Shown: piece after piece, positions 36,312 through 45,530 of the stretch
Position numbering within the stretch: position 1 is the first letter of the stretch
Layout: the number at the start of each line of letters is the position of its first letter
Source: Hydrotalea sandarakina
Lineage (GTDB): Bacteria; Bacteroidota; Bacteroidia; Chitinophagales; Chitinophagaceae
NCBI RefSeq assembly: GCF_003254115.1
Contig: NZ_QKZV01000001.1
Location: 217,585 to 281,584, forward strand
Reading direction: 5' to 3'
DNA length: 64,000 nucleotides
The notes under the pieces: generated by a model
What the model saw: only the letters and a program-made list of their open reading frames with translations
Databases searched by the model: none
Told to the model about the DNA's origin: nothing
Position numbers and translations under genes: made by a program

Positions 36312-36899
36312 TTATTGGGTTGAGCTGTTGCTATTATCGGAAGAAGAGCTGTTACCTGATTCAACTTTCCGCCCTTTCATTTCATGTTCTTTAATGTTTA
36401 GCTTGCGTAAAACTTTTGATTTTATCATAATGCTTGCCTCTGTGCCGGCCGGTTCAATATGATATTGTTTGCCATCATAATTAATCACCCCGTATTCACC
36501 TATCCACTCATTGGCTAAAATACGATAGGGATCATTTGGGCGGGCTTGTTTTGTTTTTCCGAATGTAATAAAATTATTATTGTTTTGATCAAATGCTATA
36601 CCTACAATATTGTTACGCTGAAGTACGCAAACACCGGGTGTGTTTTTCTTTAATCGAATAATGTTTACATTATGTCCTTTTTCCAAAACCACTTTACCAT
36701 CGGTTACTTTAGCTTCACCTGTTTTTACATCTCTTCTCAACACAATGTCGCGATCGTTATAAAATTGAATTTTATCGAGTGGTTGATGATTGGCAGCCAA
36801 GTCGGCCCGAATGGCAGCAGTAAAATAAGTTTTAGGGGCAGAACAAGCGGTTAAAAGGAGTGCAGTTGAAAAAAATAGCATCGTTTTCTTACTCAGCAT
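36312..36899 (-). CDS. Lipoprotein of unknown function
   Basis: A 195-residue product from ATG 36899 with a lipoprotein signal (MLFFSTALLLTAC, Cys at the lipobox). It then has a beta-rich domain (LDKIQFYNDRDIVLRRDV, GVCVLQRNNIVGIAFDQ, IGEYGVINYDGKQYHIEPAG) and a Ser/Asn-rich low-complexity tail. The longer frame begins at a TTG. No family recognised. It sits 89 bases after the EamA gene, as the last gene before a terminator. Confidence 0.7.
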   Translation of the reverse strand: MLSKKTMLFFSTALLLTACSAPKTYFTAAIRADLAANHQPLDKIQFYNDRDIVLRRDVKTGEAKVTDGKVVLEKGHNVNIIRLKKNTPGVCVLQRNNIVGIAFDQNNNNFITFGKTKQARPNDPYRILANEWIGEYGVINYDGKQYHIEPAGTEASIMIKSKVLRKLNIKEHEMKGRKVESGNSSSSDNSNSSTQ

Positions 36900-36988
36900 A
36901 ATAAAGTTTTTTATGCGCAATAAGACATTGAATGCAATGATTGGTTTATTGCAGCACTGCTAAAAAATGTTAAAATAAAATCAAGCAA

Positions 36989-37921
36989 TTAAATCTGCTT
37001 TTTTTTGAAAGTAAAGCTTTTTATGGAAAGAAAATTTGCCAGGAAGAGTCCTAAAATGATTAAGATGCTACTGATTACATGTACCTTATAAAATTTTTCA
37101 TTTAACAATAACACAGCTTCTATAGTACTAAATAATGGAATTAAGTTTCCCATTAATGCCGTTTTAGAAGCACCTAATTCCAGAACAGCTTTGTTCCAGC
37201 TTAAATATGCCAATACTGATGCACCTGCACCAAGGTAAATCATTATCCAAAAAATGTGCATATTAAGAGTGGTGGGTTGTTGCCAAAAAAAGTTTTGTAC
37301 CCATAAAAGCGGTACCAAAAATAAACTGCCTAAACTTATAATAACTGCCAAAAAAGCGTTGCCATTTAATGCAATAGGCTTTTTTTTCACTAAGATGGTG
37401 TATATAGCAAATAACAGAGCACTCATTAACACCCAAATATCGCCTTTTGAAAAATTGAATTGTTGTAAGTGTAACCAATTGCCTTTGGTAATTAAAAAAA
37501 TAACCCCTATAAAACACAAAAGCATACCCGTTAATTTAAAAAAATGTACTTTCTCTTTTAAAAAAATAGCTGCTAAAATGGTTGCAAATATGGGGGATGC
37601 AGATGTGCCAATAATGGCCAGATTAATAGCCGGAGTAAAATGCCCACCTACATACAAAAATGTATTGAATAAACTAATGCCAATGAAAGCCGTTATACTT
37701 AAATAAACAATATGTTGTTTTATTAGCTTCCATTGCTCAATAATAATACGAAATGTAAAGGGAAGTATAATAATGCCAGCTGTAATCCAGCGTAATAAAC
37801 TAAGCTGAACGGGTGGAACTGCACCGGCAATGCCACGAGCAACAATAAAATTACCCGACCAAAGCATAACCGCTAATAATGCAGCTAAAAATCCCAGAGT
37901 GGTATGACGTTGGTGCTTCAT
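36989..37921 (-). CDS. EamA/DMT-family transporter
   Basis: A 310-residue protein with ten membrane helices in two EamA repeats: LAALLAVMLWSGNFIVARG..., FLKEKVHFFKLTGMLLCFIGVIFLI, then ALLFAIYTILVKKK..., LLNEKFYKVHVISSILIILGLFLA. DMT-superfamily members export amino acids or metabolites; the substrate cannot be told. It lies 24 bases after the radical SAM gene and is likely cotranscribed. Confidence 0.9.
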   Translation of the reverse strand: MKHQRHTTLGFLAALLAVMLWSGNFIVARGIAGAVPPVQLSLLRWITAGIIILPFTFRIIIEQWKLIKQHIVYLSITAFIGISLFNTFLYVGGHFTPAINLAIIGTSASPIFATILAAIFLKEKVHFFKLTGMLLCFIGVIFLITKGNWLHLQQFNFSKGDIWVLMSALLFAIYTILVKKKPIALNGNAFLAVIISLGSLFLVPLLWVQNFFWQQPTTLNMHIFWIMIYLGAGASVLAYLSWNKAVLELGASKTALMGNLIPLFSTIEAVLLLNEKFYKVHVISSILIILGLFLANFLSIKSFTFKKKQI

Positions 37922-37945
37922 GTATTAATGGTCATGAACCATTTC

Positions 37946-39241
37946 TTAATGTGCAAAATCAATATCGTAATTCCCTTTAATTCTTTCTATGGGGGGATTG
38001 TAATAACCAAATTTTACATTTGGAAATTCTTCGTGAATTAATTCCTGTAATTGTTTAACACCCAACATTTCGCCGGTTTCAGCCAAATTAATTTGTCCTA
38101 AATACCAATCAGGATCAATATTAAAATTTCGCCATTGAATCATGCTTAAGTTGGTTGTTTTAATCAACTTACGCAAAGCTTCATACTCTTCAATCGAATC
38201 AGTTACACCGGGGAACACAAAATAATTGATGCTGCTCCATCCGCCATGTTTATGAACAATTTTGAGACTTTCAATAATATCTTCAAATTCATAATTATTG
38301 GGCCTGTAATAGCGCGTGTAAAGGCTTTTTTGGGCGGAATTGGTACTTACTCTTATACTGTTTAATCCGGCTTTGCATAATGCGGCTACTGCATCTGGTT
38401 TAGAACCGTTGGTGTTAATATTGATGCTTCCTTTTGAAGTATGTTTTCTAATTTCAATTATCGCTTCGCGAATGGTTTCCCACATAAGTAAAGGCTCGCC
38501 TTCGCAACCTTGTCCAAAGCTAACAATGGGATAAGGTGCATTTAGCAAATGGGGTACCGTAAACTCCACAATTTCTTCAACTGTTGGTTTAAAAGTTAAA
38601 CGGTCTTGTGTAGAAACAATGGTTTCTTCAGCAGGCTGAAATGAAATACAACCAATGCAATTAGCATTACAAGCAGGTGATGTGGGTACTGGGCATTCCC
38701 AACGTCCCAAAGCAAAATTTCGGGCAGCAGGGCAATGGTAAGTGTTACAGCAATTTTGCATTAAGTGCTGTACTAATCGATTATGTGCATATTGTTGTAA
38801 CAAATTTTTAGATCCGCTTTTAATTTCTTTATCATTATATCCGGCACATTCCTGTCGAATATCTCGTTCAATTCGTACTGCCGGAACATAAATGGTATTA
38901 TTTAGCCAGCCCACTGCGGTATAGCAAAACAACGGTAGGGTGGGTGCATCGGGGAAAGACTCATATGCTGCTAAAAACAATCCGGTGTGCGCAGGGGGAA
39001 TGAAAGCAGCCACGGCCCAACCTTTTTCGCATAAACGCATTTGGCCGGTATTAACGTCAATGCCAATGCCGCGGCGTTGAGGTAATTCATATAAGTTGCC
39101 GCCTTCAGGCAGTTCAATCCAATCTTCAATAGAAATGGGGAATGCATCCCAACCGGCACGGCCAATGGCATAGAGTGTTTCATCTTCATAAATATTGCCA
39201 TTGCCATCGGAATATAATAGATAGGGTGATTGTTGTAACAT
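37946..39241 (-). CDS. Radical SAM protein of unknown function
   Basis: A 431-residue protein with the radical S-adenosylmethionine cluster motif CX3CX2C at Cys191, Cys195 and Cys198 (ACNANCIGC). It then has GQGCEGEPLL (SAM-binding GGE-like) and SININTNGSKPDAV. The first 170 residues form an unusual extension (YLLYSDGNGNIYEDETLYAIGR, a possible substrate-recognition module). The C-terminus has FVFPGVTDSIEEYEALR. No SPASM-type cysteine cluster is obvious. The reaction is unknown. The longer frame starts at TTG 39268; ATG 39241 was chosen. It is in an operon with the membrane protein upstream. Confidence 0.85.
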   Translation of the reverse strand: MLQQSPYLLYSDGNGNIYEDETLYAIGRAGWDAFPISIEDWIELPEGGNLYELPQRRGIGIDVNTGQMRLCEKGWAVAAFIPPAHTGLFLAAYESFPDAPTLPLFCYTAVGWLNNTIYVPAVRIERDIRQECAGYNDKEIKSGSKNLLQQYAHNRLVQHLMQNCCNTYHCPAARNFALGRWECPVPTSPACNANCIGCISFQPAEETIVSTQDRLTFKPTVEEIVEFTVPHLLNAPYPIVSFGQGCEGEPLLMWETIREAIIEIRKHTSKGSININTNGSKPDAVAALCKAGLNSIRVSTNSAQKSLYTRYYRPNNYEFEDIIESLKIVHKHGGWSSINYFVFPGVTDSIEEYEALRKLIKTTNLSMIQWRNFNIDPDWYLGQINLAETGEMLGVKQLQELIHEEFPNVKFGYYNPPIERIKGNYDIDFAH

Positions 39242-39268
39242 TTTCAATTTACTTGAAGGTATAAACAA

Positions 39269-39868
39269 TTAATTTCCTGCTTTAGTGTTGTTGATTTGTT
39301 CAGCACAAAAAGCATTAAATTCTTTTTCCTGTTCCGGTGTTACCTCTGCATTTACAGTTTTTTGAATGAGTTGATTATTCTTTAAATCTATGGTTAAAAT
39401 ATTGTCTTTAAGTACCACGTTATTTACTTGTTCCCATTTAAATTTTTTAGAAGGGATGCTGTTAAAAACAATTTCTTTTTTATCGAAAGCAACTTCGGGT
39501 AATACTTTGGCGGGCTTTTCCAACACAGCAGCAATTAAATATAAAATGGCAAAAAATAACCCCTTTGGATATAAATACCAGCCCCATGCAGCTAACATTA
39601 GTGCAAAACGATAGTAAGGCATTATGCCTCTGCTTTGTTGGCGATAGCACCATATCCACCAAGAAAAAATAAAAATTGGGATTAAAAAGTTAATGGTGTA
39701 AATACCTCCACTATGGCCATTTTGGAATAAAACGATGCCGCGTAAAATAAAAGCAACAGCTGCAATGGCCAGCATTAATTGACTAATAATGTCAATTGCT
39801 TTAAAAAATTTAACAGGATAGTTTAAAACAATAATGTAATCGAAAGTTTTTATAGGGCGTGTAATCAT
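39269..39868 (-). CDS. Membrane protein of unknown function
   Basis: A 199-residue product from ATG 39868 (MITRPIKTFDYIIVL). It has about three or four membrane helices (around 25-50, 58-75, 80-110) and a soluble C-terminal domain with a PH-like beta pattern (KEIVFNSIPSKKFKWEQVNNVVLKDNILTIDLKNN). It resembles Bacteroidota membrane proteins of unknown role. A promoter box 15 bases upstream supports this start over the TTG at 39877. It heads the operon that includes the radical SAM, EamA and lipoprotein genes. Confidence 0.75.
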   Translation of the reverse strand: MITRPIKTFDYIIVLNYPVKFFKAIDIISQLMLAIAAVAFILRGIVLFQNGHSGGIYTINFLIPIFIFSWWIWCYRQQSRGIMPYYRFALMLAAWGWYLYPKGLFFAILYLIAAVLEKPAKVLPEVAFDKKEIVFNSIPSKKFKWEQVNNVVLKDNILTIDLKNNQLIQKTVNAEVTPEQEKEFNAFCAEQINNTKAGN

Positions 39869-39882
39869 ATTATTCAAAGCGG

Positions 39883-39890
39883 CAAAATTA
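39883..39890 (-). promoter_or_regulatory. -7 promoter box of the radical SAM operon
   Basis: The minus strand reads TAATTTTG, an exact TAnnTTTG match, followed about 14 bases later by the ATG at 39868. It faces away from the ccmE promoter in the same 147-base divergent gap. Confidence 0.45.
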
Positions 39891-39987
39891 CGTATTAATA
39901 GGTAGTTTGAAGGCTTTTTTTGTTAAACCTTAATCGTTAAAATAATGGATAGTGAGCAACATCAGTAAAATTTAATCATTTAAGGAC

Positions 39988-39995
39988 TACTTTTG
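39988..39995 (+). promoter_or_regulatory. -7 promoter box of ccmE-ccmF
   Basis: TACTTTTG matches TAnnTTTG. The predicted transcript start near 40002 lies downstream of the GTG at 39998, so the ATG at 40016 must be the start of ccmE. Confidence 0.5.
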
Positions 39996-40015
39996 CAGTG
40001 AAAATTTGGAATGAC

Positions 40016-40426
40016 ATGAAGAAGATGCACCTAATTCTTTTAATTGCTATTGCAGCTGCTATCACCATTTTAATCAGTTATACAGGTAATTTAACAACTT
40101 ATGAAACTATTGCCTCTGCTAAGCAAAAGCCCGGTAAGTTTGTTAATTTAATTGCCAAACTTGATACAAAAGAACCTGTTCAATATGATGCTGTAAAAGA
40201 TCCTAATTTTTTAACCTTTACAGCCATTGATACTTTAGGGAATTCAGTAAAAGTGGTTTACCACAATACGAAACCTACCGATATGGAAAAAAGCGAAAGA
40301 TTGGTATTGAAGGGTAGAATGGAAGGCGACCACTTTGAATGCAAAGATATTTTGTTAAAATGTCCTTCAAAGTATAAAGATAATCCTGAAGCTGCCGAAA
40401 AATCTGTTGCAAAAGGTAATATGTAA
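40016..40426 (+). CDS. ccmE: Cytochrome c maturation heme chaperone CcmE, Cys-type
   Basis: CcmE carries heme covalently to the CcmF heme lyase in System I cytochrome c maturation. The 136-residue protein has an N-terminal anchor (LILLIAIAAAITILIS) and the OB-fold (GKFVNLIAKLDTKEPV, LTFTAIDTLGNSVKVVYHNTKP, RLVLKGRMEGDHFECKDILLKC). Standard CcmE binds heme through His in an HxxxY motif; here the position is Cys116 with Tyr120 (CPSKY). That is the CxxxY variant known from archaea and some sulfate reducers (System I*). It is followed by ccmF. Confidence 0.9.
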   Translation: MKKMHLILLIAIAAAITILISYTGNLTTYETIASAKQKPGKFVNLIAKLDTKEPVQYDAVKDPNFLTFTAIDTLGNSVKVVYHNTKPTDMEKSERLVLKGRMEGDHFECKDILLKCPSKYKDNPEAAEKSVAKGNM

Positions 40427-40493
40427 AATATTTTTAATTACCGGGTAGTATTATTTCAAATAGCTACCTTTTTACGTTGATATAACTAAGCTT

Positions 40494-42932
40494 ATGCATT
40501 ATAATGGGGAACATTTACTGCCTGGTCAAATAGGTCATTTCTTTTCAATATTATCATTAGTAGCCTCACTTTTAGCCACTATCGCTTATTTCAAAGCAGC
40601 GCGAATGAATGATTTACTGCCCGACAGAAAAGGGTGGATAAAATTGGCACGCACCGCTTTTTTTGTTGAAACCATTTCTGTTTTAGGAGTATTCTTTTCT
40701 TTATACTACATTATATATAATCACTATTTTGAATATTTTTATGCCTGGAATCACTCCTCACGCAGCTTACAATTCAAATACATATTGAGTTGTTTTTGGG
40801 AAGGTTCAGAAGGTAGCTTTCTATTATGGAGTTTTTGGCATTGTGTATTAGGATGGATATTAATTAAAACGTCCAAAACCTGGGAAGCAGGTGTTATGAC
40901 GGTAATTAGTTTTGCCCAATTTTGTTTGGCCAGCATGCTGATTGGCATTTACTTTTTTGGCTATAAAGTAGGAAGCAATCCATTCATATTATGGCGTCAG
41001 CAAATGCCCGATATTCCCATTTTTTCTGACCCCAACTATTTACAATTACCCAGAATTGCCGAAGGAAATGATTTAAACACCTTGTTACAAAATTATTGGA
41101 TGGTGATTCATCCACCCGTTCTTTTCTTGGGTTTTGCCTCTACCATTGTTCCTTTTGCGTATGCGATTGCAGGTTTGTTTAAAAAAGACCATACTTGGAT
41201 TAAAACCAGTATACCTTGGGCAGCATTTTCAGGCGCCATATTGGGTACCGGTATAATGATGGGTGCTGCTTGGGCTTATGAAAGTTTATCGTTTGGCGGA
41301 TATTGGGCTTGGGATCCCGTTGAAAATGCTTCATTAGTGCCCTGGATTGTAATGATTGCCGGATTACATACTAACCTAATTTATAAATCTACAGGCTACT
41401 CATTAAGAACAACTTATCTTTTTTATATTCTCAGCTTTGTATTGGTATTGTATTCAACCTTTTTAACCCGAAGTGGTATTTTAGGCGATACTTCAGTGCA
41501 CGCCTTTACCGATTTGGGCATGAATGTTCAGTTATTGTTATTTGTGTTGGTATTTTTTATTCCCGCCATCTTATTATTTATTTGGCGATATAAAAACATC
41601 CCCGCATTACATAAAGAAGAAAATACCAATAGTCGTGAGTTTTGGATGTTTATTGGGTCGCTTGTTTTGTTTTTATCGGCTATTATCATTGCAGCAAAAA
41701 CTTCCGTACCGGTTTACAATAAAATGTTCGGCACCAATATTGCCCCCCCTGAGGATCCTGAATTTTCCTTCAATCAGGTTCAAATATTCATTTTAATAAT
41801 TATTGGCATTTTAACGGCAGTTACCCAATACTTTAAATACAAAAGCTCACCCCAAGGCTACTTTAGTAAAAATATAGTTTGGCCTACGGTTGCATCATTA
41901 ATTGTAGGTTCGGCTATTTGTATTTGGGGTAACATTCATTACAATAAACAAGGCATTGGTTTTTTAGTAGCCATTTATGTTGGTGTATATGCCGCCATTT
42001 ATGCCATAATAGCCAATGCAGCTTATATTTGGTTAGTACTGAAAGGTAAGTTGAAAGTGGCCGGTGCATCTGTTGCACACGTGGGGTTTGGTATGATTTT
42101 ATTGGGTGTGCTCATCTCATCAAGTAAAAAAGAAGTATTAAGCTGGAATACAACCGGAATTGCTGTTTTCAAAAAAGATAAGAAAGAAGATCCTGCTGAA
42201 AATATTACCTTATTTAAGGGTGTAGCCACAGATATGGGTAAATATATGGTTACCTATGTTAAAGATACTTTTAACACCGTAGATAGAAAACGTTACTATG
42301 AAATTGATTTTAAGGCCAAGAATGGTAATGAACATTTTAAAGTGTATCCCGACATCATAAAAAATAACAAAGGGATGGAGGGTTTTTCACCCAATCCCGA
42401 TTCAAAACATTATTGGAACCGCGATATTTTCGTTTATATTTCTTCGTTTCAACAAAATGATCAACCCGATACGGCTACTTTTAGAAACATTGGCATAAAG
42501 CCGGGTGATACCACTTTTTACAGCAATGGCATTTTAATTTTAAATAAAGTTCAGGTAAATCCCGAAGCACAAAAAGATAAGTTTAAAAATGGGGAAACGG
42601 CGTTGTTTTTAGATATGACTGCCATTACAAAAGATGGGCGTAGATACCCTTTAACACCGGGTATAGTATTGAATAATAATGAATTAACCAATTACCCGGA
42701 TACCGTTAAAGCCCAAAGTTTAATTGTGAAATTTAATAAAGTAAGTAATCCGCAAGACGGCAAATTAGAAATAGGCGTGAAGGAGAGTGGTGCCATTACG
42801 GATTTGGTAACTTTAAAAGTTTACGAATTCCCCATGATAAATATTTTATGGCTTGGAGTGGTGGTAATGGTAATTGGATTCTTTATGTCAATTTATCAGC
42901 GAATTGCACCGCAAATTTTTTCAAAAGAATAG
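40494..42932 (+). CDS. ccmF: Cytochrome c heme lyase CcmF (CcsA family)
   Basis: Attaches heme from CcmE to apocytochromes in the periplasm. The 812-residue multi-span protein has the heme-handling WWD-type signature WAWDPVENASLVPWI (residues 271-285), conserved His in WMVIHPPVLFLGFAS and AGLHTNL, and TFLTRSGILGDTSVHAFTD. A periplasmic domain occupies about 550-780, with a final helix (INILWLGVVVMVIGFFMSI). It is longer than proteobacterial CcmF of about 650 residues. CcmA, B, C and H genes are not in the window. It follows ccmE by 67 bases. Confidence 0.94.
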   Translation: MHYNGEHLLPGQIGHFFSILSLVASLLATIAYFKAARMNDLLPDRKGWIKLARTAFFVETISVLGVFFSLYYIIYNHYFEYFYAWNHSSRSLQFKYILSCFWEGSEGSFLLWSFWHCVLGWILIKTSKTWEAGVMTVISFAQFCLASMLIGIYFFGYKVGSNPFILWRQQMPDIPIFSDPNYLQLPRIAEGNDLNTLLQNYWMVIHPPVLFLGFASTIVPFAYAIAGLFKKDHTWIKTSIPWAAFSGAILGTGIMMGAAWAYESLSFGGYWAWDPVENASLVPWIVMIAGLHTNLIYKSTGYSLRTTYLFYILSFVLVLYSTFLTRSGILGDTSVHAFTDLGMNVQLLLFVLVFFIPAILLFIWRYKNIPALHKEENTNSREFWMFIGSLVLFLSAIIIAAKTSVPVYNKMFGTNIAPPEDPEFSFNQVQIFILIIIGILTAVTQYFKYKSSPQGYFSKNIVWPTVASLIVGSAICIWGNIHYNKQGIGFLVAIYVGVYAAIYAIIANAAYIWLVLKGKLKVAGASVAHVGFGMILLGVLISSSKKEVLSWNTTGIAVFKKDKKEDPAENITLFKGVATDMGKYMVTYVKDTFNTVDRKRYYEIDFKAKNGNEHFKVYPDIIKNNKGMEGFSPNPDSKHYWNRDIFVYISSFQQNDQPDTATFRNIGIKPGDTTFYSNGILILNKVQVNPEAQKDKFKNGETALFLDMTAITKDGRRYPLTPGIVLNNNELTNYPDTVKAQSLIVKFNKVSNPQDGKLEIGVKESGAITDLVTLKVYEFPMINILWLGVVVMVIGFFMSIYQRIAPQIFSKE

Positions 42933-42994
42933 GTTACTTTTAGACTGTCGGCAGCATTAACTTAACGGTTAATGTCTATAGCTTAGCAGCAGTT

Positions 42995-43609
42995 ATGGTT
43001 CGTAAACGTTTAATTCAATTAATAGTTATACTGGCATTCAGTTGTATTTATGTTACAGCCAATGCTCAACGCGGAATAAATGATACAATCCCCGTGCATG
43101 CATTTATTACTCCGGAGGGCGATACCATACCTATGGGCTATTTACCCGACTTTACGGTAATATATTATTTAAATGCCCGACAAAAAAGGTATTGGGCTGA
43201 GTGGACAAGGTTGCGCAATGCAGTATATGTTACTTATCCTTATGCAAAAGCTGCAGGAAGAATAATGAATGAAATAAATGCTCGTTTGGCAGGAGTATCC
43301 AGTAAAAGTGAACGAAGAAAAATTATCCGTTCCCGTGAAAAGGAATTAAGAAAAGAATTTACCGATAAACTAACCCAGTTATCGGTTTATCAAGGAAAGA
43401 TTTTAATGAAATTAATTTATCGGGAAACGGGGAACAATTGTTATGAAATTATACAGGAATATAAGGGCAACATTACCGCAGCGGTTTATCAAACGGTGGC
43501 GTTTTTTTTCGGTACCAGTTTAAAACAAAACTACGATCCAAACGGTGCTGATAGAGATATTGAAACCATTGTTCGCGATTTGGAAAGAATGTATGGTATA
43601 AGAGGTTAG
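42995..43609 (+). CDS. DUF4294 family exported protein
   Basis: A 204-residue protein with a signal peptide (LIQLIVILAFSCIYVTANAQ) and the DUF4294 core: GDTIPMGYLPDFTVI, RLRNAVYVTYPYAKAAGRIMNEI, REKELRKEFTDKLTQLSVYQGKILMKLIYRETG. The family is limited to Bacteroidota and has no known function. It follows ccmF by 62 bases and converges on aat with six bases between stops. Confidence 0.9.
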   Translation: MVRKRLIQLIVILAFSCIYVTANAQRGINDTIPVHAFITPEGDTIPMGYLPDFTVIYYLNARQKRYWAEWTRLRNAVYVTYPYAKAAGRIMNEINARLAGVSSKSERRKIIRSREKELRKEFTDKLTQLSVYQGKILMKLIYRETGNNCYEIIQEYKGNITAAVYQTVAFFFGTSLKQNYDPNGADRDIETIVRDLERMYGIRG

Positions 43610-43615
43610 CTAATA

Positions 43616-44263
43616 TTAGTTTACATAATTTTTTAAAGTATTAATAAAGCTTTCTCTGTCAATAAATCTTGCACCTAAGCGCTCTAAATGTTCGGTATAA
43701 ACCTGGCAATCAATAAGCACAACACCTTCTTTTTGTAAATATTCCACTAATTGAATAAAGGCAAATTTGCTGGCATTACTCACTTTACTAAACATGCTTT
43801 CACCAAAAAAAATACCACCTAAGCGAATACCATACAAGCCACCTACCAATTCGTCATTCAAATAAGTTTCAGCACTAATGGCGTATCCGTTAGTATGCAT
43901 TTGAATATAAGCCTGTTCCATTTCATCGGTAATCCAGGTTCCGTGTTGCCCTTTGCGGGGTGAGGTTTTACAGTAATGAATAACAGATTTGAAATTTTTG
44001 TTGATTGAAAATTGGAAAACATTTTTTCGAATAAGTGCTTGCATACTTTTACTCACTTTCAACTCATTCGGGAACAAAACAAACCTGGGATCGGGGCACC
44101 ACCATAATGGGGTGTTGCCTTCGTACCATGGAAAAATTCCTCTTTTATAGGCTTCCAATAAACGTTTAACCGATAAGTCGCCGCCAATTGCTAATAAGCC
44201 ATCCTCCAAGCTTTCAGTTACGGGCGGGAACCATAATGTGTGATTAAGTTGGAACAGCGGCAT
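43616..44263 (-). CDS. aat: Leucyl/phenylalanyl-tRNA-protein transferase
   Basis: Adds Leu or Phe to proteins with N-terminal Lys or Arg, creating N-degrons. The 215-residue protein has WFPPVTESLEDGLLAIGGDLS, AYKRGIFPWYEGNTPLWWCPDPR, HGTWITDEMEQAYIQMHTNGYAISAET and GGLYGIRLGGIFFGESMFS, all family hallmarks. It lies directly downstream of clpS (16 bases), which encodes the adaptor that delivers such substrates to ClpAP, so the pair forms a short N-degron operon. Confidence 0.97.
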   Translation of the reverse strand: MPLFQLNHTLWFPPVTESLEDGLLAIGGDLSVKRLLEAYKRGIFPWYEGNTPLWWCPDPRFVLFPNELKVSKSMQALIRKNVFQFSINKNFKSVIHYCKTSPRKGQHGTWITDEMEQAYIQMHTNGYAISAETYLNDELVGGLYGIRLGGIFFGESMFSKVSNASKFAFIQLVEYLQKEGVVLIDCQVYTEHLERLGARFIDRESFINTLKNYVN

Positions 44264-44279
44264 AATTTAACAACAAAAC

Positions 44280-44594
44280 TTAATAACCAATTGCAGTAGT
44301 TTCAATGGTTGCATTAATGCCACGATCTAAAATGGCTGTACACATTGGTTGTAAAATTTCGTATTCACCATTTTTAACGGCACATTTTCCTTTCATATGA
44401 ATGAGTAGTGCACATTGCTCAGCTTGTTCATGCGTATGCCCGCAAACTTCTACTAATGTTTCAATAACCCAATCGAAAGTGTTTACATCATCATTCCAAA
44501 CAATAAGGTGGCAAGTAGGCGAAAAGGCGATTTCAGTATCAAGTGCCGGTTCTTCCCATTTTTTTTCTTTGGTATGATTTAAAACCTGAATCAT
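44280..44594 (-). CDS. clpS: ATP-dependent Clp protease adaptor ClpS
   Basis: Recognises N-degrons and hands them to the Clp unfoldase. The 104-residue protein has the ClpS core HLIVWNDDVNTFDWVIETLVEVCGHTHEQAEQCALLIHMKGKCAVKNGEYE, including the Asn-Asp-Asp segment and the His that contact the substrate amino group. Length matches the family. It lies 16 bases before aat on the same strand. Confidence 0.95.
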   Translation of the reverse strand: MIQVLNHTKEKKWEEPALDTEIAFSPTCHLIVWNDDVNTFDWVIETLVEVCGHTHEQAEQCALLIHMKGKCAVKNGEYEILQPMCTAILDRGINATIETTAIGY

Positions 44595-44657
44595 GCAACA
44601 AAAATAGGTAGTTCTGTTAAATTCTGAATAAGAGTTATCACTTCCAAGAATAAAAAT

Positions 44658-45530
44658 CTAAGCAGGAATATTGGTTTGTAATAAAAACTGATAATTTTTT
44701 GGCGCCAATCCGGTATACATTTTAAATATTCTATTAAAATGACTAACATGATTAAATCCACAACTGTATGCAACATCTTTAATTGTTTTGTGATGGTGGG
44801 CTAATAATTGAATGGCACGCCCGATTCTTTTTTCAATTACTAATTCTGTGAAGGATTTACCGGTATGCATTTTACAATATCGTGCAAAAGTTGCCTCACT
44901 TACATTAAATAATAATGATATTTTTTTTAAACAAATATCTTCGTGAAAATGCTTATTAATACAAGTATTAATCGCTTCGGCATTTATTGCCGTATTATTT
45001 TCATTACTAATTATTGAATGTGTTTCATTTAAAACTCTGTACGATTTTTCTTTCGTTAAGGTGTGTAATAATTTTAATAAATTAATAATATCTAGAAAAT
45101 CATTACTGTGGCCAATGATACTAAAATATTCCATCATTTGTTTTGAGCTGATATTGTTAAAAGCTAAGCCGCCACAGGCTTTTGAAAAAAGTTTTTTTAG
45201 TGACAGGAAAGAAAGTTTGTTTAACAGATTGTTATTCAGTAAATCGTTAGGAAAAATAATTTTAGTTACGGTAGCTGAGGTTGTTATTTTATGATTAAGA
45301 TAATAACCATGCAGCATATTGGGCGGTATGAGGAATACCACTTGACAGCTGTTTATTTTGAAAATATGATTGCCATTAATGCATGTTACCCCTTTTGACC
45401 AATTGAAAAGTGTTAATTCCCAATAAGGATGTAAATGTAAAGGTTCATCCTTCAATAATGGGAATTTTACAACCTGCATCGCATCATCGTGCAGGTATAT
45501 AGAAGAACCACTCATATTTTTTGAGTTCAT
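44658..45530 (-). CDS. AraC-family transcription regulator
   Basis: A 290-residue product from ATG 45530. The N-terminal cupin-like sensing domain has HLHPYWELTLFNWSKGVTCINGN and VVFLIPPNMLHGYY. The C-terminal double helix-turn-helix has DICLKKISLLFNVSEATFARYCKMHTG and TIKDVAYSCGFNHVSHFNRIFKMYTGLAPKNY. The frame extends to a TTG at 45608; the length from 45530 is normal for the family, and ATG 45515 is also possible. It is divergent from the susC operon over a 402-base gap and may control it; the ligand is probably a carbohydrate, by inference. Confidence 0.88.
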   Translation of the reverse strand: MNSKNMSGSSIYLHDDAMQVVKFPLLKDEPLHLHPYWELTLFNWSKGVTCINGNHIFKINSCQVVFLIPPNMLHGYYLNHKITTSATVTKIIFPNDLLNNNLLNKLSFLSLKKLFSKACGGLAFNNISSKQMMEYFSIIGHSNDFLDIINLLKLLHTLTKEKSYRVLNETHSIISNENNTAINAEAINTCINKHFHEDICLKKISLLFNVSEATFARYCKMHTGKSFTELVIEKRIGRAIQLLAHHHKTIKDVAYSCGFNHVSHFNRIFKMYTGLAPKNYQFLLQTNIPA

